Source of the DNA: Hydractinia symbiolongicarpus
Lineage: Eukaryota > Cnidaria > Hydrozoa > Anthoathecata > Hydractiniidae
Reading direction: 5' to 3'
DNA length: 64,000 nucleotides
Assembly (NCBI RefSeq): GCF_029227915.1
Contig: NC_079883.1
Coordinates: forward strand, 16,060,001 to 16,124,000
The notes beneath the pieces were generated by a model. That model searched no databases. It was given only the letters and a program-made list of their open reading frames with translations, and had not been told where the DNA came from. This document shows positions 19,418-31,954 of this stretch, one piece after another (position 1 is the first letter of the stretch; the number at the start of each line of letters is the position of its first letter). A program made the translations under genes and the position numbers.

Positions 19418-21765
19418 GGCTATTTTGAAAACTGATTTTTTCTGCTAACGTGGCTCGTTTTTAATGCAGTTTTTTATGGTGCGTCAAAATTCCTCTATTT
19501 TTGTTAAAAGTTGGTTTAAGCATTTTATTGCGCACCAAAATGTCAAAAACCTTAAAAACTGGCGGACACTGCCGAGTGGTGACGAGGGAAAAATGACGAA
19601 GTTGCGGTCACCGCACAATGCCCAGGGACTGAAAGGGTCAATCAGGATATTTTCCAATTTGCCTAATCTTGGGAAATGATTAATCGTTAGCCCAGTTTGA
19701 GGTTTGCAGAAACGATAAAACAAATAACTACGACATTGTTATGCTGCGTATGATAATTGTGTAATAAAATACCGCGCTACAGCTGCCAGAAGGAAACTAA
19801 TTTAACTACCACTTATTTTTCCCAAAAACGGAGCGAACTGTCTTGCTTTTTTTCCACGTCTGTATTGATTTCGAAATTCGTGCAACGTAGGCATTGATGA
19901 ATTGAATTAAACTATTTATCTACTATTTATCTTAGATATGTAATCATGAATATAGCCTTAAACTCACTTCCTTGGTGTGTTACTTTGTTATATTCTCCCA
20001 AGGCAGGCATTTTTAAAAATCTGTTAACCATTTATCATTAGACAGTACTCCAGAATATTGGATACATCTTCCAGTTATTGAAGATTTTTATTCTGTCGAT
20101 GAGATTTCATGCAAAAGGTACTTAGTGAAAAATCTTTTTTTGACACAATGTGGAAAATCTTCTGTGACAACGGACTAATAAGGAACATTTCTCTCGCTAA
20201 ACATGTTACTGCGGGATTTTAAAAACTTTACTGGTCGCGTATATTTTCTTCGTAGAGATCGCGAGTTGTTGTCAGATTATTTCAAGTTTTTATCCACGAT
20301 GGAATATAACATGCATCAAACACAGATTCAACAGAGATTGCTTGATGAACTGGTTGACATCACTGTTAACGTTAGTAGCTAATTGTTCGTTTGTTTTCAT
20401 CCATTTTGAGGTCTTTCGGAATAAGTGATAACGTTGGCCATTGGATTTTTGAGGCTTGACACACTGTTGTTGTTTTGAGAATTGGGATTTTTAGTTTGAG
20501 CCTCATGATTCTTAATGGCTAGTTCTGTCACAGCTGTTGTCAAAAGGTAAACAATGAAGAGATTGTCAATCTTCATTACTCGATAAAACTGTTGATGCAT
20601 TTCTTTAAACTAAGATACTGCTAACATCTCCCTTCTCTATCTTAATGTCGACCGTCATAAAATATTACCATTGTGATATATGGAGGGGGGAGTTGAAGCC
20701 CTCAGAAAGTTGTTAAAACTGTTATAGAAATGCTTGTTTTTTAACCAATCAGGATGCTTGTTTTTAACTAAACAGGGCATAGCAAAAAGAAAAAAACTTT
20801 CAAAACTGCGAAATAATTGATTTGTCTCTATACATTTTCTCTAAAATTGCAGCCCATAAAATACACGAATTACGTTCTGTAATTGTTGCTGTTTTCCATC
20901 TCAACAACGATATTGAAAAGTTTTTGACGCGAAGATTTTTGTAAAAACAATGTATAAAAATTGCGTTTAGCTATGAACCTCCTGATTGCTTCCGATTTAT
21001 ATTTTTTTAGATTCCTGATGTTCCTGAAGAACTGATCTGAAATTTTAAGTAATTTTAAGTACAGTTTAACCTGGTCTACCTCATATCAATGGTCACGTAG
21101 GAACCAAAATCTTTCTTTTTTTAGGGAGAGGAAGGCAATAATATGTGGGTCTGGATTAATAGTGTGACCTCCTCTACTTTATGATTAACATTCTATATGA
21201 GCACTCTCCCACCACAGTACCTCTTATATTTTCTCTTATATTTACTTCTTATCTAATGATCCAAAGAGAAACTAACTGCCAATTTGATTCTTCTATTTTA
21301 AATGGAAAGATAATTTGTATTTATTTAGGGAACGTTCAATACTTACGTAACGTTGAGGGGATGGGTAGTTCTTCCCGTTTTTTGTGATGCAGCGTAAAGT
21401 AAAGGGGGTGGGTAGTGTTCGATTTTGCTGCGTGACGGCACAATTAAAAAAATTTTGATAAATAATCTTGTATAATTTTTTGCGATAGAACGCTTAAGTT
21501 TTCATTTTCTCCGTATTTTTCCGTAAGGTAGATCCTACTTTAGTGTCACAATCGAAATGTTTAGTGTTACATTCGAAGATTTATTAGAAGCAATCAAAAT
21601 ATATTTTCGAATGTTTCGAGTATGTAAACATTCGACTAAGTAATCATATTGCAAGTTTCTTTTGATTTTGTATTGACAAATAGTGGCGTCTTTAGCAGAA
21701 ATTGGTCAAGTTTATATAACAAACAATACTATCAAATGACACTATCATTGTGCTATTTGAGCATT
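19418..21765. other. unassigned sequence right of the Polinton
   Basis: Short frames (for example 19464-19679 plus, 19484-19723 minus, 20397-20600 minus) show no recognisable domain. No inverted repeat or RNA was seen. Confidence 0.4.
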
Positions 21766-22774
21766 AAGGCGGTTCCCCTTAAAAAAAACTATATCGCAGA
21801 AAATTGTCTTTTCTGAAGATACTTGATGATGATATCATAGTATGTGAAAGTACGACAAAATCAGTAAGTCAAAAATTTAATTGATTGGTTGCCATGTTTA
21901 TCCGTTGCTAGAAAAGTATAGGCAAAATATGACATTTTGCTGCTCGACGCCTAACCAAATAACTGAATAACATGCGTTATTTCAAGCGTCTTTTTGGCCG
22001 CGTATGTTCCTCAAGTGTCACGTGTATGGATTAAGTGAAACGCATTTTCGTAAGGCTGACTCGTCTTCCAGAGAACTGATGCGGTATTTTTTGGACGAAA
22101 AAAAAGCTAAAACAGGGCGAAACCGTAAATACCACGACAAAATAATTGAAAGGCAAAACTTTGAATTGAAAATCGTTTCATTTAAACACTAGATGGTACT
22201 AATGCCTGCAATAACAGAAGAAATTGTAAAGTCTGTGTTTCGATCTTTAGAATTCTTGTTTCGCTTGGATTCCAAACTTAAATGGCAAAAAACTTGTTTA
22301 AATATTATTTTATGGACATTCTTGACTTGTGGATCGACAACGGCACTATTTCGACCTGTAAAGCACCAAATACCTAAGTCTTAAGTCTAATTAATGACGA
22401 GTGAACTCTGACGAGCTCACTTTGGTGGGTACACTGTTAATGAAGGTTTGTGACTGTTTGTGCAACAATACGTTCACATTTTGGAACTGTAATTTATTGT
22501 CTTGAGAGGCTCGAAAGTGGCATCTAGCGATTTTCAGGCGTTAAGCATGGAACAGGATGCAGAAAGCTCCCTAAAAATGACAAAAATGGTCGCTATGGGC
22601 ATTGCTATGTAATTTTTTTGCGCTTGGTTGCGGAAAGTGCCGGATTGCACAATATAGGCCGAAATTTATAATTAGCGCTACTTCCCACCGTATTCTAAGA
22701 TGAATTTGTGGTCTGAAAACATGTAAAAGACAATTCTTGAAATTTAGACATTTTTTTCTAGGGGAACCACCTTC
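21766..22774. mobile_element. ~1.0-kb non-autonomous inverted-repeat element
   Basis: AAGGCGGTTCCCCTT at 21766 is mirrored by AGGGGAACCACCTT ending at 22774 (one mismatch in the shared core). TA precedes the left end, but a clean right-hand copy is not evident. The terminal AAGG(Y)GG resembles the TIRs of the elements at 26565 and 40218. No transposase inside. Confidence 0.55.
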
Positions 22775-24024
22775 AGTGTTTCATCAAAATTAAATTATCA
22801 GTCTCGCAAACTAGTTTCAAGTTATTTTTAAACCCATTTTCTTGAAAATGCAATATCACCATCAAAATTTTTAACAGTAAAATTATTGTATTTGAAAAAC
22901 GATTTGGTTTAATAGGTGGCTTTAAAAAAGGGAACTGTAGCGTTACGTAATAATTGAACAGCACCTTACATATGGTGCCTGAGTTGACTGAAATCAGATG
23001 TTTAATTGAACTTTTTGCTTAGTTTATTACTTTTTTATTCATTAGTTGTCAATCTTAAGAAAGAATATTTTTCAGAAAGATGTTTTGAATTAAGTTACAG
23101 TTGTTGTTTTACATAATACAGTGAAGAGACGAGGAAGAAGATTCTTAGATCAATTATATAATCCCGAACATCTAGATATAATTAGACATATTAGCAGCTT
23201 ATTAAAACATTACTTCCAATTTTTATTGAAAATTCTTTATTACAGTCATCATGCTGAACAATTTTCGGCCTCAAAACGTTTGCTGAAAAGTTTAAACTGA
23301 GCAAAAACGTATATCGAACTCGATATATAACAATACAAGGTCGATTTTGGCTCTGTATTATACATACCGCCCGTTGCAAAATTAATCGATTATCGTAAAT
23401 GTGCAGGGCGTTTGTTTGCACATAAGATCTCCCTACGTTACTGCAAACTTGTTAGAATTGCATGTAGGATGTTCTACTGATAAATGGAATGAAAAATGTG
23501 ATGAAGGATATATCTTTTTTATATATAAAATGTATATAATCGTCCTTTTTATGCAATACAAATGATTCATATAACATCTTTTTGAGGTTTAAGTATGTTT
23601 AAGTATACGATAAAGGTGATCGACACGATTTTCTTTTGTTAGAACTTTATTACTAAGAAACGCAGCTAAAATAAATTTTATATAAAAAGATTTAATAGAA
23701 ATAAATCAGAAATAATCAAAAGTTGTTAACAATACATTATATAAAAATCAGCATTAAAAATTTGAAAAAGGTATAAAAATACTTTCGTTACAAAAAAATA
23801 CGACGACTTCATTTTGAAAAATAATCGGTTGTCGAGTTATATCAAGTAAATATATGTCGTCGCTTCACTTCCAGTCATCACTAACTTCACAGGACAAAAC
23901 CCAAGTTGTTACTTGTAAAAAGTTGTTTCTAAATTAAATTAAATATTTTTACAGCAAAAGATTCTAACTTATACGTTATGTAAACATTTCAAACAAATTA
24001 AGCCATCAACAAAAACAAACTTAC
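22775..24024. other. unassigned AT-rich sequence downstream of the modular gene
   Basis: The final exon and polyadenylation site of the minus-strand modular gene should lie here or farther left, but no terminal exon was recognised. Confidence 0.35.
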
Positions 24025-24168
24025 TGCATTCGCCTGAATAAGCTAGTCTGATATTTCCCTTCGACATGCATCGGGCAACGTTTAATGTACAAGGGTTTCC
24101 GTAAGTTTTTCCGTCGTTTCCACATTGCGGGAAGTATTCGCGGGTGCAAGCTTGGTTACAATCAGTAC
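24025..24168 (-). CDS. exon: Kazal domain (P1 Arg)
   Basis: 48 codons. CNQACTREYFPQCGNDGKTY gives the Kazal signature, with Arg at the reactive-site P1 position (second residue after Cys II), predicting trypsin-like targets. Donor GTAAGT. It is the most downstream module I can delimit. Confidence 0.85.
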
Positions 24169-24197
24169 CTAGAAAAGAAAGTGATTCGAAAAACATT

Positions 24198-24420
24198 GCT
24201 GCACGTAAAGCAGTGCCTGTCTGGATTATCCTCTATCTCGATTTCCATCTTGAACAAATTTCCGGTCTCTTGTGAGGTCGAAATAGGAGTCCACTTCACA
24301 TTAACAACAGAGATATTGCAGATTTTTACTCCTTTTCTATTGGCCTTCACGAACAATGCGAAATTGTCGTTGTCGTAAACGAAAAAGAATTTGCATAGGA
24401 AGGATTTCCGATAGATGTTA
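24198..24420 (-). other. unexplained open frame in an intron
   Basis: A minus-strand frame between two exons encodes YDNDNFALFVKANRKGVKIC and ISVVNVKWTPISTSQETGN without a stop for about 70 codons. It looks protein-like but has no clear splice borders and no family I recognise. It could be a skipped exon or transposon debris. Confidence 0.25.
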
Positions 24421-24661
24421 ATACAATATTTTTTCCTGTTCCTAAAACTCGTCTTTTTGAATACTTTATAACTTTATCTTCAATTTAAGCTAGGATTTGG
24501 GCTAAGTAAATAAACGCCTAATGCGGTTTAAAATCAAAATACACTAGATCGTGAATCCTTTATATTTAAAAACAAAAAAACATGTAAGATCAAAGACACT
24601 CATGGATTCGCTGGATTTTAACTCATTAAGGTTTACTGGTTTTTATATTATGTATGCTTAC

Positions 24662-24817
24662 CACAATTCTGTAATTTTCTTCCGCCGAGATAAAATTCTG
24701 CTTTGCATGTTTCACAGTAACTCGCTTGACATGTTGCACGAGGATATTTTGCACAGTATGCTGTTTCGCAGGGGTTGATTAAACATCTCACAATGTTTGA
24801 GCCATTTGGACATGTAT
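24662..24817 (-). CDS. exon: CGGC-type cysteine-rich domain, variant
   Basis: 52 codons: CPNGSNIVRC, NPC, then ASYCETCKAEFYLGGRKL. The usual YCGGC motif is YCETC here. Donor GTAAGC. Confidence 0.75.
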
Positions 24818-26564
24818 CTAGCAACGTAGAAAAAAAGATTTAAAGCAGGACTTTGTTTTTAGCAAATGGCGGAGCCGATAAAAAATGAAGCTTAAATAAA
24901 ATGCATTGAATTTGGTTTCTATACATATTTTTTGCATTTAATTCATTTGAATGAATGTTGTACTTTAAAGGTAGAAAACTTCGCGAAATAAATTTTTGAG
25001 ATTTCGATATTTTAAGGCAAAATCGCGAAAGTTTAGTTCCACGAAGAGATTGTAGCGTAGCATAAAGGACTGAAGGTTGTTAATTTTAGTATGTTAATTT
25101 TAAACCTAGTATTATCAACTGGGTTGCTTATAAAAAGTTATTCAGCCAACATATAAGAGATTAAAAACAAATTTTATACTTAGCTAGCCAACTGTCTAAG
25201 CTAGCTTTGGTTTGATAACTTTATTAAATATAAAACTAGCTAGATGCCACAATCTAAGACTTACACTTTTTTCCAAAGAGGTACTAGATCTATAAAATAT
25301 ACAAGCTAGCCAGCTGAATTGAACTAGGATATCTTATGTATCAGTATATCCCAACAAAACCAGGTCTATCTAATTACACGTTACCGCACTTTGTTGATAA
25401 TTAATGCTTCTTAAAAGATTTCATCACTATAAAATATAGTTCCAGGTGGACAAATAATAACTTGCTTTAAAATAAAAATTTCTAAAGTCAAGCGTTCAAA
25501 AACATCAACACCCAAAATACATCGTCTTCGCCATATGAAGGACGAGGACTCGATTAAGTTGCTTTGACTAGCCGCAGAAACTGTAACGGCAAGATAAATC
25601 ATTAATTATTCATAGACCAATACACTGGTTATGAAAAGCAGCCTGTAACAAGGCCTTGTTTAACCATCGAGTAAGCACTAACTGACGATTCTAACTGGAG
25701 CGTCGATGACTGAACGCATTCGATGTATTTGAAACTTGTTGAAATTTGTTAACTTGCTTTGTTCACCTCACTTGCATTCGTACATATTTTTTTGAAAACG
25801 TGTGTAAAATAGTACATAGTTCATTTTTTCATTGTGCACATAAAAAACTTCGCGATTGTTTCTACGAAATGATTCAATAAGGTCAATCCCCGCAATTTTT
25901 GAAGAATGGCGTGCAATAAACGGACCAAAAGTTCAAGATGCAAGAAATTATACACACTTTAGAACCATATAGACGGTTAGACAACCTGTTTATGAACAAT
26001 TAATTTCTATGATGAATTTGCTACTTTTTAATTTTTATTTTCTAAAAAAAGAAAAATTTTCCTTTAGTATTCTTTTTGGCGGTAAAATTAGTTACGGTCT
26101 GTGAAATGTATTAAATATCAGTAAATCTAAAGTTTGATTTGACAAGGGAACAGAGACAACACGAAGAGCTATATTTGTTAAAAAATGCTATGTTACTAGC
26201 TTTAAAAAGGTAATTAATACCTATAAAAAAGACTGGCTTCGTACAATAAACGTATATGTTTTTATGCAGAATTTCCAAGGATATAGCTTGCTAGCTAGTT
26301 CAATAAATTTAAAGTTTATTTTATTGGAAAGTTTGAATTAAAAGCAAGGTAAGTACTTATGTTTATTAAATCATGGATATCCAATATGTGTGTAGGGAGC
26401 TTTTCTGCCATTTTCAATTCTATTTGGATGCCCAATATGATATTTAAGATGATATAAGTGGTTGTTTTTGTCCTCACTGATCATAAACTTTTCTACCGCC
26501 ATTAGCTCGACTTTTGTATAAGTCACTAAAGTTGAAAACCAACGGCCGTTTTTGAGCCCCTTTA

Positions 26565-27340
26565 AGGTGGCAGTAGCCCTTTTGAAAATCGGAATTTTTT
26601 TTTTACATAATTAGTTACGAAAGGTTATTTTCAGACTATATATCCACATTTTTTCTGTTATAACACATTTGTCACGATTTTATGGCTAAAATACTATTAT
26701 CTTTCACCAAAAATATTCAGCCTAAACAATTCCTCTTTAAAATGAAATCATGAATAATTAATTATTCTGCTGAATATAGTTTAAGTCTACGTGCTTCCGA
26801 AATTGTACAGAAAGAAATGACGTAATTATTAAAGAGAAACGTTAATAACAACAAAGATGGCGCATTATGTAGAAATTTAAGACGATCTTCATTATGCTAC
26901 ACTGCACGAGCTTTAACTTTCGATAGCATTTTCGTTTTACTTTAAAATTTTCAGAAATACTTGGTGAATCAGGCAGCCATGATACGGTGTGCGGAAATCT
27001 TTTTATTCGGAATATTTTTCTTTTAACAGCGTTCGATGCAGCAGGGAATGCTAACAAAAAAAATCCGCACACCGTTTTAACAGGGGAGGTTCATTTAAAA
27101 ACAGAAGCTGATGAGAAATAATACATTGTAAGAAGTTGGAGCTCGTAGAAGCCGATTTTTTTCTTGTTTTTGATACATTTTTAAAAAGAAAATTCTGCTG
27201 ACTTAGCAATTTTAGAGTTAAGTTAAAATCATTTTATGTATTAAGGCCTATATTTTTAGGAAATAGTATATATGGTATAAATAAAACACTGAGTAAATAA
27301 TTCAGCTATTTGGACAGCTAAAAAAGGGTTACTGCCACCT
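26565..27340. mobile_element. 776-bp MITE with TA target duplication
   Basis: AGGTGGCAGTAGCCCTTTT at the left is mirrored by AAAAGGGTTACTGCCACCT at the right, one mismatch, flanked by TA on both sides. It sits in the intron between exons 24662 and 27678. No coding capacity. A diverged relative of its left end lies near 54190-54270. Confidence 0.8.
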
Positions 27341-27677
27341 TAAAGAACTTTCTTATAACAAACATTTTTAAACATACGAGCACAAAATTTCGCGAAGTTT
27401 GAAAGTTATCTAAAAACTAACAAAGACTCTTCCTTGTTTATGTGGGTGTTGCTTTGGTTTTCGATAGTATTTAACTCTCCACGAACTATTATTAAGAAGC
27501 ATTCGATCCAAACATTTCGCGGAAGAATGCAGGCAGAAGTGGCGCTTAAAAAACACTGAAATGTTAATGTGATTTTTTTTACTTTCCAGTAACGTTTTCA
27601 AAATGCCAACTGCGCAATGTTTTTAATCATATGAACACTTGGCTTGTGCTAACATCTTTTTCAATAAAGGCACTTAC

Positions 27678-27827
27678 GACATTTGCCAGTATAAGCTCGT
27701 CTAATGACACCATCACTTCTGCACATAGCACCTCTAAGTAGACAAAAATTAGAGTAGGTTTTACCATCGGTGCCGCACACTGGTCTGTAGTGGTATGGAC
27801 AAGATCGGTATCTCTTGCAACGGTCAC
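27678..27827 (-). CDS. exon: Kazal domain (P1 Tyr)
   Basis: 50 codons, RSCPYHYRPVCGTDGKTYSN. An extra residue before Cys II and Tyr at P1 distinguish it from its neighbours. Donor GTAAGT. Confidence 0.85.
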
Positions 27828-28150
27828 CTACATGAAAAAAATAACGCGGTTAATAAGCAGCGAAATAGGTTAAGTGATAGAACTAAAGGCACACTGCTTC
27901 CGTTATTATGATAAAAGGCATGTTGTCCATCTTCTTGCTCATGCTAGTGCACTAATCGAAATAGCTAATTTTTGTTGCTTTTATAACCCCTCTATTTGCC
28001 CATTTTCTTTTATTAACTTCAGGCTGAGCTGTTGCTTACCAGTTCTTTTTTAAACGATTCAAGGCGTATGCTGCTTATAAAAAATTCTGTATGCCACATC
28101 GTAAGTGATTCGAACGTAATTTGCAATTTAATATGTTTAAAAAGACTTAC

Positions 28151-28297
28151 TGCAGGTTCCAAAGTGTTTCATGTAAACGTTTCCATTTGTGCGACATGTC
28201 TTTTGTTGCAGCAAGCAAACATTTCCGTAAGTTCTACCGTCATTACCGCATACTAGCGAGCGGCCTGTGTTACATTTCTTTGGACAAGATGGTTTTT
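28151..28297 (-). CDS. exon: Kazal domain with atypical reactive loop
   Basis: 49 codons, CPKKCNTGRSLVCGNDGRTY. P1 is Thr and the conserved Tyr after P1' is missing, so inhibitory activity is doubtful although the cysteines are complete. Confidence 0.85.
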
Positions 28298-28684
28298 CTA
28301 AGGAAAGAAAGGCGATCAGTGAATACACGAAAGTAGATGAGATAAATCCACAAAAAATTTTAACAATTTAGCTATGTACTTTTACGAGGGTAAATGCGTG
28401 AAATTTTACCAATTTCTGATACGATATGAGCAAATTGACGATTTTTTTTTCACGCAAAATATCCCCAAGGGTAATTCATCAATGAAATTTAATTATCGCG
28501 AAAAAGATTTTGCTAGATCGCGAAAGTAAGTTTTTTACATTAGGTAACCCAATTTTCAAATGATATCATTAAATAAAGAAATTTGATCTTATTAAATTAG
28601 GTAACAAGAAGTTGTTGAAAGAGGAATGTGCAATTGCCTATTGCAAATTAAAAAAAATACAATTTGATTTGCTCAGCAACATAC

Positions 28685-28825
28685 CGCATGTTCCTTTGTA
28701 TTTTATTTGAACACTACCACCACTCTGGCACACACCAAAGTTCATCATGCATTCGTTACTATATGTTCGTCCATCAGTTCCACAATATGGATCGTATTGA
28801 CGTGTGCAGATGGGCGAGCACTTGC
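28685..28825 (-). CDS. exon: Kazal domain (P1 Arg)
   Basis: 47 codons, CSPICTRQYDPYCGTDGRTY. All six cysteines are present. The donor is GTATGT. Confidence 0.87.
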
Positions 28826-29125
28826 CTACAAAAGGAATTTTAATTTCTTTCATTACCCTGAAAAATCGTTATTGAGTGCCTCTTTATAGAAAATAGAAAA
28901 AATATATAGCGTCCAAAAAAGTTACAGGCTAATGCATAATTTGAATTGATGCTTTTAATTGAATGTTGCCACATGGATAGATTCAGTCAAAAGATAAATT
29001 TTAAATATTTGCAAGAAATCGCAAAAATAACGAATAACCAGAATTTTCTAAGAAATTAAGCGCGTCACTTAACTCTCAACGGCGATATCATAAATAACCC
29101 TTATCAAGTAGGGCTGCCTACTTAC

Positions 29126-29272
29126 GGCATTTTCCTGGATGATTAAATTTCACTTTTCCATTTGAACTGCATGATTTTGATTGCAACTGGCATAGATTGC
29201 TATATGTGATACCATCACTACCACATTGCGGCTTGTACAATTTGATACATCCTACAGGACATCTTGGAGCAC
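29126..29272 (-). CDS. exon: Kazal domain (P1 Lys)
   Basis: 49 codons, CPVGCIKLYKPQCGSDGITY. Lys at P1 predicts trypsin-like targets. No long open frame marks it; it was found by reading the frame between AG at 29273 and GTAAGT below 29126. Confidence 0.85.
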
Positions 29273-29754
29273 CTGGATAAAGGAAACTGTAAACACAAAT
29301 AAAACATAATGGGCAGATGTGTTGAGTGAAATACTGAATTCGATGTCTATACTCAGTAGAGTAGGCGTTATTTTATTTATAAAAATGGCGATAGCACTCA
29401 ATAACATCCTCTCCTGTTTCTTTAACTGCATTATAAAATAACAAAGTAGGTAGAGAGTAGAGGGAGTTTAATATGCAGTCTCAGTATACATTCCAGAAGA
29501 ATGATGCGTCAGACTCCAGCGTCAAAGGACTGGTTGTTTACTCTCAAGATAATTAACAAAACGTCTTTTCAGACCTTTAAATAAAAAGAGAAGATGCAAG
29601 TTATGTTCTACGATAGAAAAAAGACCGGTGAAACTAACTTGCAAGCATATCAAATTTGTGTTAAACTTGCGTTGTTGTTTATGATTTTTTTATGCCACAA
29701 TCACACTACACGAAGACTGAAAATAAAGGCAGTTAGTTAGAATGAAATCAATAC

Positions 29755-29895
29755 CGCATCGTCCATCATACGCAAATCCAACTTGACCACTAGTTTCACA
29801 TATTTTTTTGTTTATCTCACATTGATTTGTGTACGTATTACCATCCGTTCCACATTTCGGTTTGTATTCTCTTGTACAATGCTTCTGACATTGTC
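29755..29895 (-). CDS. exon: Kazal domain (P1 Arg)
   Basis: 47 codons, CQKHCTREYKPKCGTDGNTY, the same reactive loop (CTREY) as the 24025 exon. Donor GTATTG is weak. Confidence 0.82.
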
Positions 29896-30040
29896 CTAAA
29901 GCAGAAAATAAGTTTTAAATACAATCCAGGAGGATATATGTAAGGAACTAGAGCAAGTGTTGCATCATAATAACTATGCCATAATGTGTCGCTTGATAAA
30001 ATACACAAAATATGCTTTATGTTACGTCCGAATATAGATA

Positions 30041-30236
30041 TACCTTAATGGAATAAATTTTCGCGAGAATTGAATCTCGCAATTTCAGTAATTTTTTGAA
30101 TTTTCGCGAAATGCTTTAATTGGCACTGAAGCCATTCGCGAAAATATATTATCGCGATATTTCTGATAAGTTTGTCATTCGCGAAATTAAATTTTCGCGA
30201 AATTCATTTTCTCGCGCAAATTTATTTCATTAAAGT
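30041..30236. mobile_element. ~196-bp MITE of the TTCGCGAA family
   Basis: TACCTTAATGGAATAAATTT at the left is mirrored by AAATTTATTTCATTAAAGTA at the right. The interior is rich in TTCGCGAA and TCGCGA palindromes. Related pieces occur in at least eight other places in this gene. Confidence 0.7.
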
Positions 30237-30298
30237 AGTCAGAAATAAACTGTAAACATAAACACCGATATCCGATATCCATGATGGTGGATACGTAC

Positions 30299-30445
30299 CA
30301 CATGCGCCATTATGCATTTTAAAGATGGCTTTTTCTGTTGTGCATGCTGTTAGTCTTAGGTGACATTCGCTTGAAAGTGTCTTTCTCAAACTGCTACAAA
30401 CAGGCTTATATTCATCTGTGCATGCCATTGAACATGATTCTGATT
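30299..30445 (-). CDS. exon: Kazal domain (P1 Asp, divergent)
   Basis: 49 codons, CSMACTDEYKPVCSSLRKTL. P1 is Asp and the usual DGKTY turn is replaced by LRKTL, so this module may be structural rather than inhibitory. Confidence 0.8.
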
Positions 30446-30586
30446 CTAAGAAAAAGCACTTTTGTTTTCAGGACCTGTCTAATAATTTTTTTGAATTTTT
30501 CTGATTTGCTATCGCACGAGGATGTGACAGCAATTGACTTAGAACGCGTATAGATCTTAGAATATCACATTGTATGCTTCTCTTAC

Positions 30587-30625
30587 CTCCTAAACGAAAG
30601 GTTTTCCCAGCTTTCTTTTTAATAA
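30587..30625 (-). CDS. exon: 13-codon basic linker
   Basis: Between AG at 30626 and GTAAGA lies a 39-bp exon encoding IKKKAGKTFRL, still class 1-1. It would place a Lys/Arg-rich spacer between a Kazal and a CGGC module, a possible heparin-binding or cleavage site. Confidence 0.6.
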
Positions 30626-30767
30626 CTGAAAAAGAATTAACGCATTAAAAAATGAGTGAACTGTTAGAAGCGAGTTACTTTCGTAGCTTTCGTGACTGAA
30701 TTTTTGTTCTTTCCACTGATTGAGTAGGTGTTTAATCAAACTTTTTAATATAAAAGTAGTTACTTAC

Positions 30768-30917
30768 GGCAATCCACCTTTTGACCATCGACGGAGAAAA
30801 CTGCGTTACAGCCACCGCAGTAATTTGACTTGCATTTCGCTTTTGGATGGGCTGGACATGTCGACACGTCACAAGGGTTTGCGAAACATTTAAATGTACC
30901 TTCATCCTTCGGACAGT
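30768..30917 (-). CDS. exon: CGGC-type cysteine-rich domain
   Basis: 50 codons, CPKDEGTFKCFANPCDVSTC, then KSNYCGGCNAVF. Eight cysteines. The domain is common in cnidarian secreted proteins; I know no Pfam name for it. Confidence 0.82.
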
Positions 30918-31280
30918 CTAAATTACAAAACAAGCAAAACATAAGGGCAATAACACAACAATAACAGAGAAAGGGAAAAGTTCCTTGATAACTTAAAGAG
31001 GATAAGCTTTTTCAAGTTAAGTTCAATACGCTACCCCGGTTTTCACTATTTTTTCTCTTAATTTACCTAGAACTACATATAATATATATGTGAATTTCTA
31101 CTTCAGCAGTCTTTGATTTATGTCCCCAACATAAATAACGATATAAATTAAGAAAGAAAATGTCATCAAATTCTATTTTTAGGACTTGCCAATTTTGTAA
31201 AAACTAATTGTAGCAAATGACGAATTAAACTTTATTTTGGAAAAAATTCCTCCTAAAATTAGTTCTCGTGAAAATTAATT

Positions 31281-31712
31281 CCCTATTCGGTCCAGGGGGG
31301 GAGGGGGGTTTGCCCTCCTGACGGGTTTTCTTTAATAACTCCTTTATACTACGCTGTATAGCTATGATAATTACTGAGATTCAATATTTATCTATAAGAC
31401 ACCTGCGTGCCAAATGTTTTGGTTCCATACCTTTTAGAGGCTTAGATATTGGCTATTACTCGAAACTACCCCTAAAAATCTCTATGAAACACTTATAATT
31501 GGGAAAATATAATAGCTCTTGTTAGTATTATGCTTAGAGCTTGAAACTTACAACACAACTTTGTTCCATCAAATAGAATTCTTCTGTGTTTTGTGGACCA
31601 CGTGATTAATCTGATTCCCCGATTTCAAGCCTCTGGAAAGTTATTAACCCCCCCCCCCCCCCCCCCCACCCCCTGAGTATATTATGTTCGAAAAAACCCG
31701 GAACGAATAGGG
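31281..31712. mobile_element. 432-bp candidate piggyBac-like MITE
   Basis: CCCTATTCGGTCC at 31281 is mirrored by GGAACGAATAGGG at 31700-31712 (one mismatch), with TTAA right after the right end and TTAATT before the left end. CCC...GGG termini and TTAA suggest piggyBac. A G-rich run (31294-31309) and a poly-C run (31648 onward) lie just inside the ends. Confidence 0.5.
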
Positions 31713-31807
31713 TTAAGGTAACTCGCACCATACTTATTATGATTGCAGAAGGGATGGGGAGGTTGTAATTGTGTCAACTCTGTAAACATGAGGCGCCAGA
31801 TAATTAC

Positions 31808-31954
31808 CAGAGCACGATCCTCTTCTAGCAATTGTCAACAACGGTGTTTTGCATTTTTCGATGTCGAACAAACATTTATTTGATATCGTTCTGCCGTCTG
31901 AGGTGCATACAGGATCATATAAATACGTACATGCACGTAAGCAGTTGCTTTTTC
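31808..31954 (-). CDS. exon: Kazal domain (P1 Tyr)
   Basis: 49 codons, CLRACTYLYDPVCTSDGRTI. Tyr at P1 predicts chymotrypsin-like targets. Confidence 0.85.
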
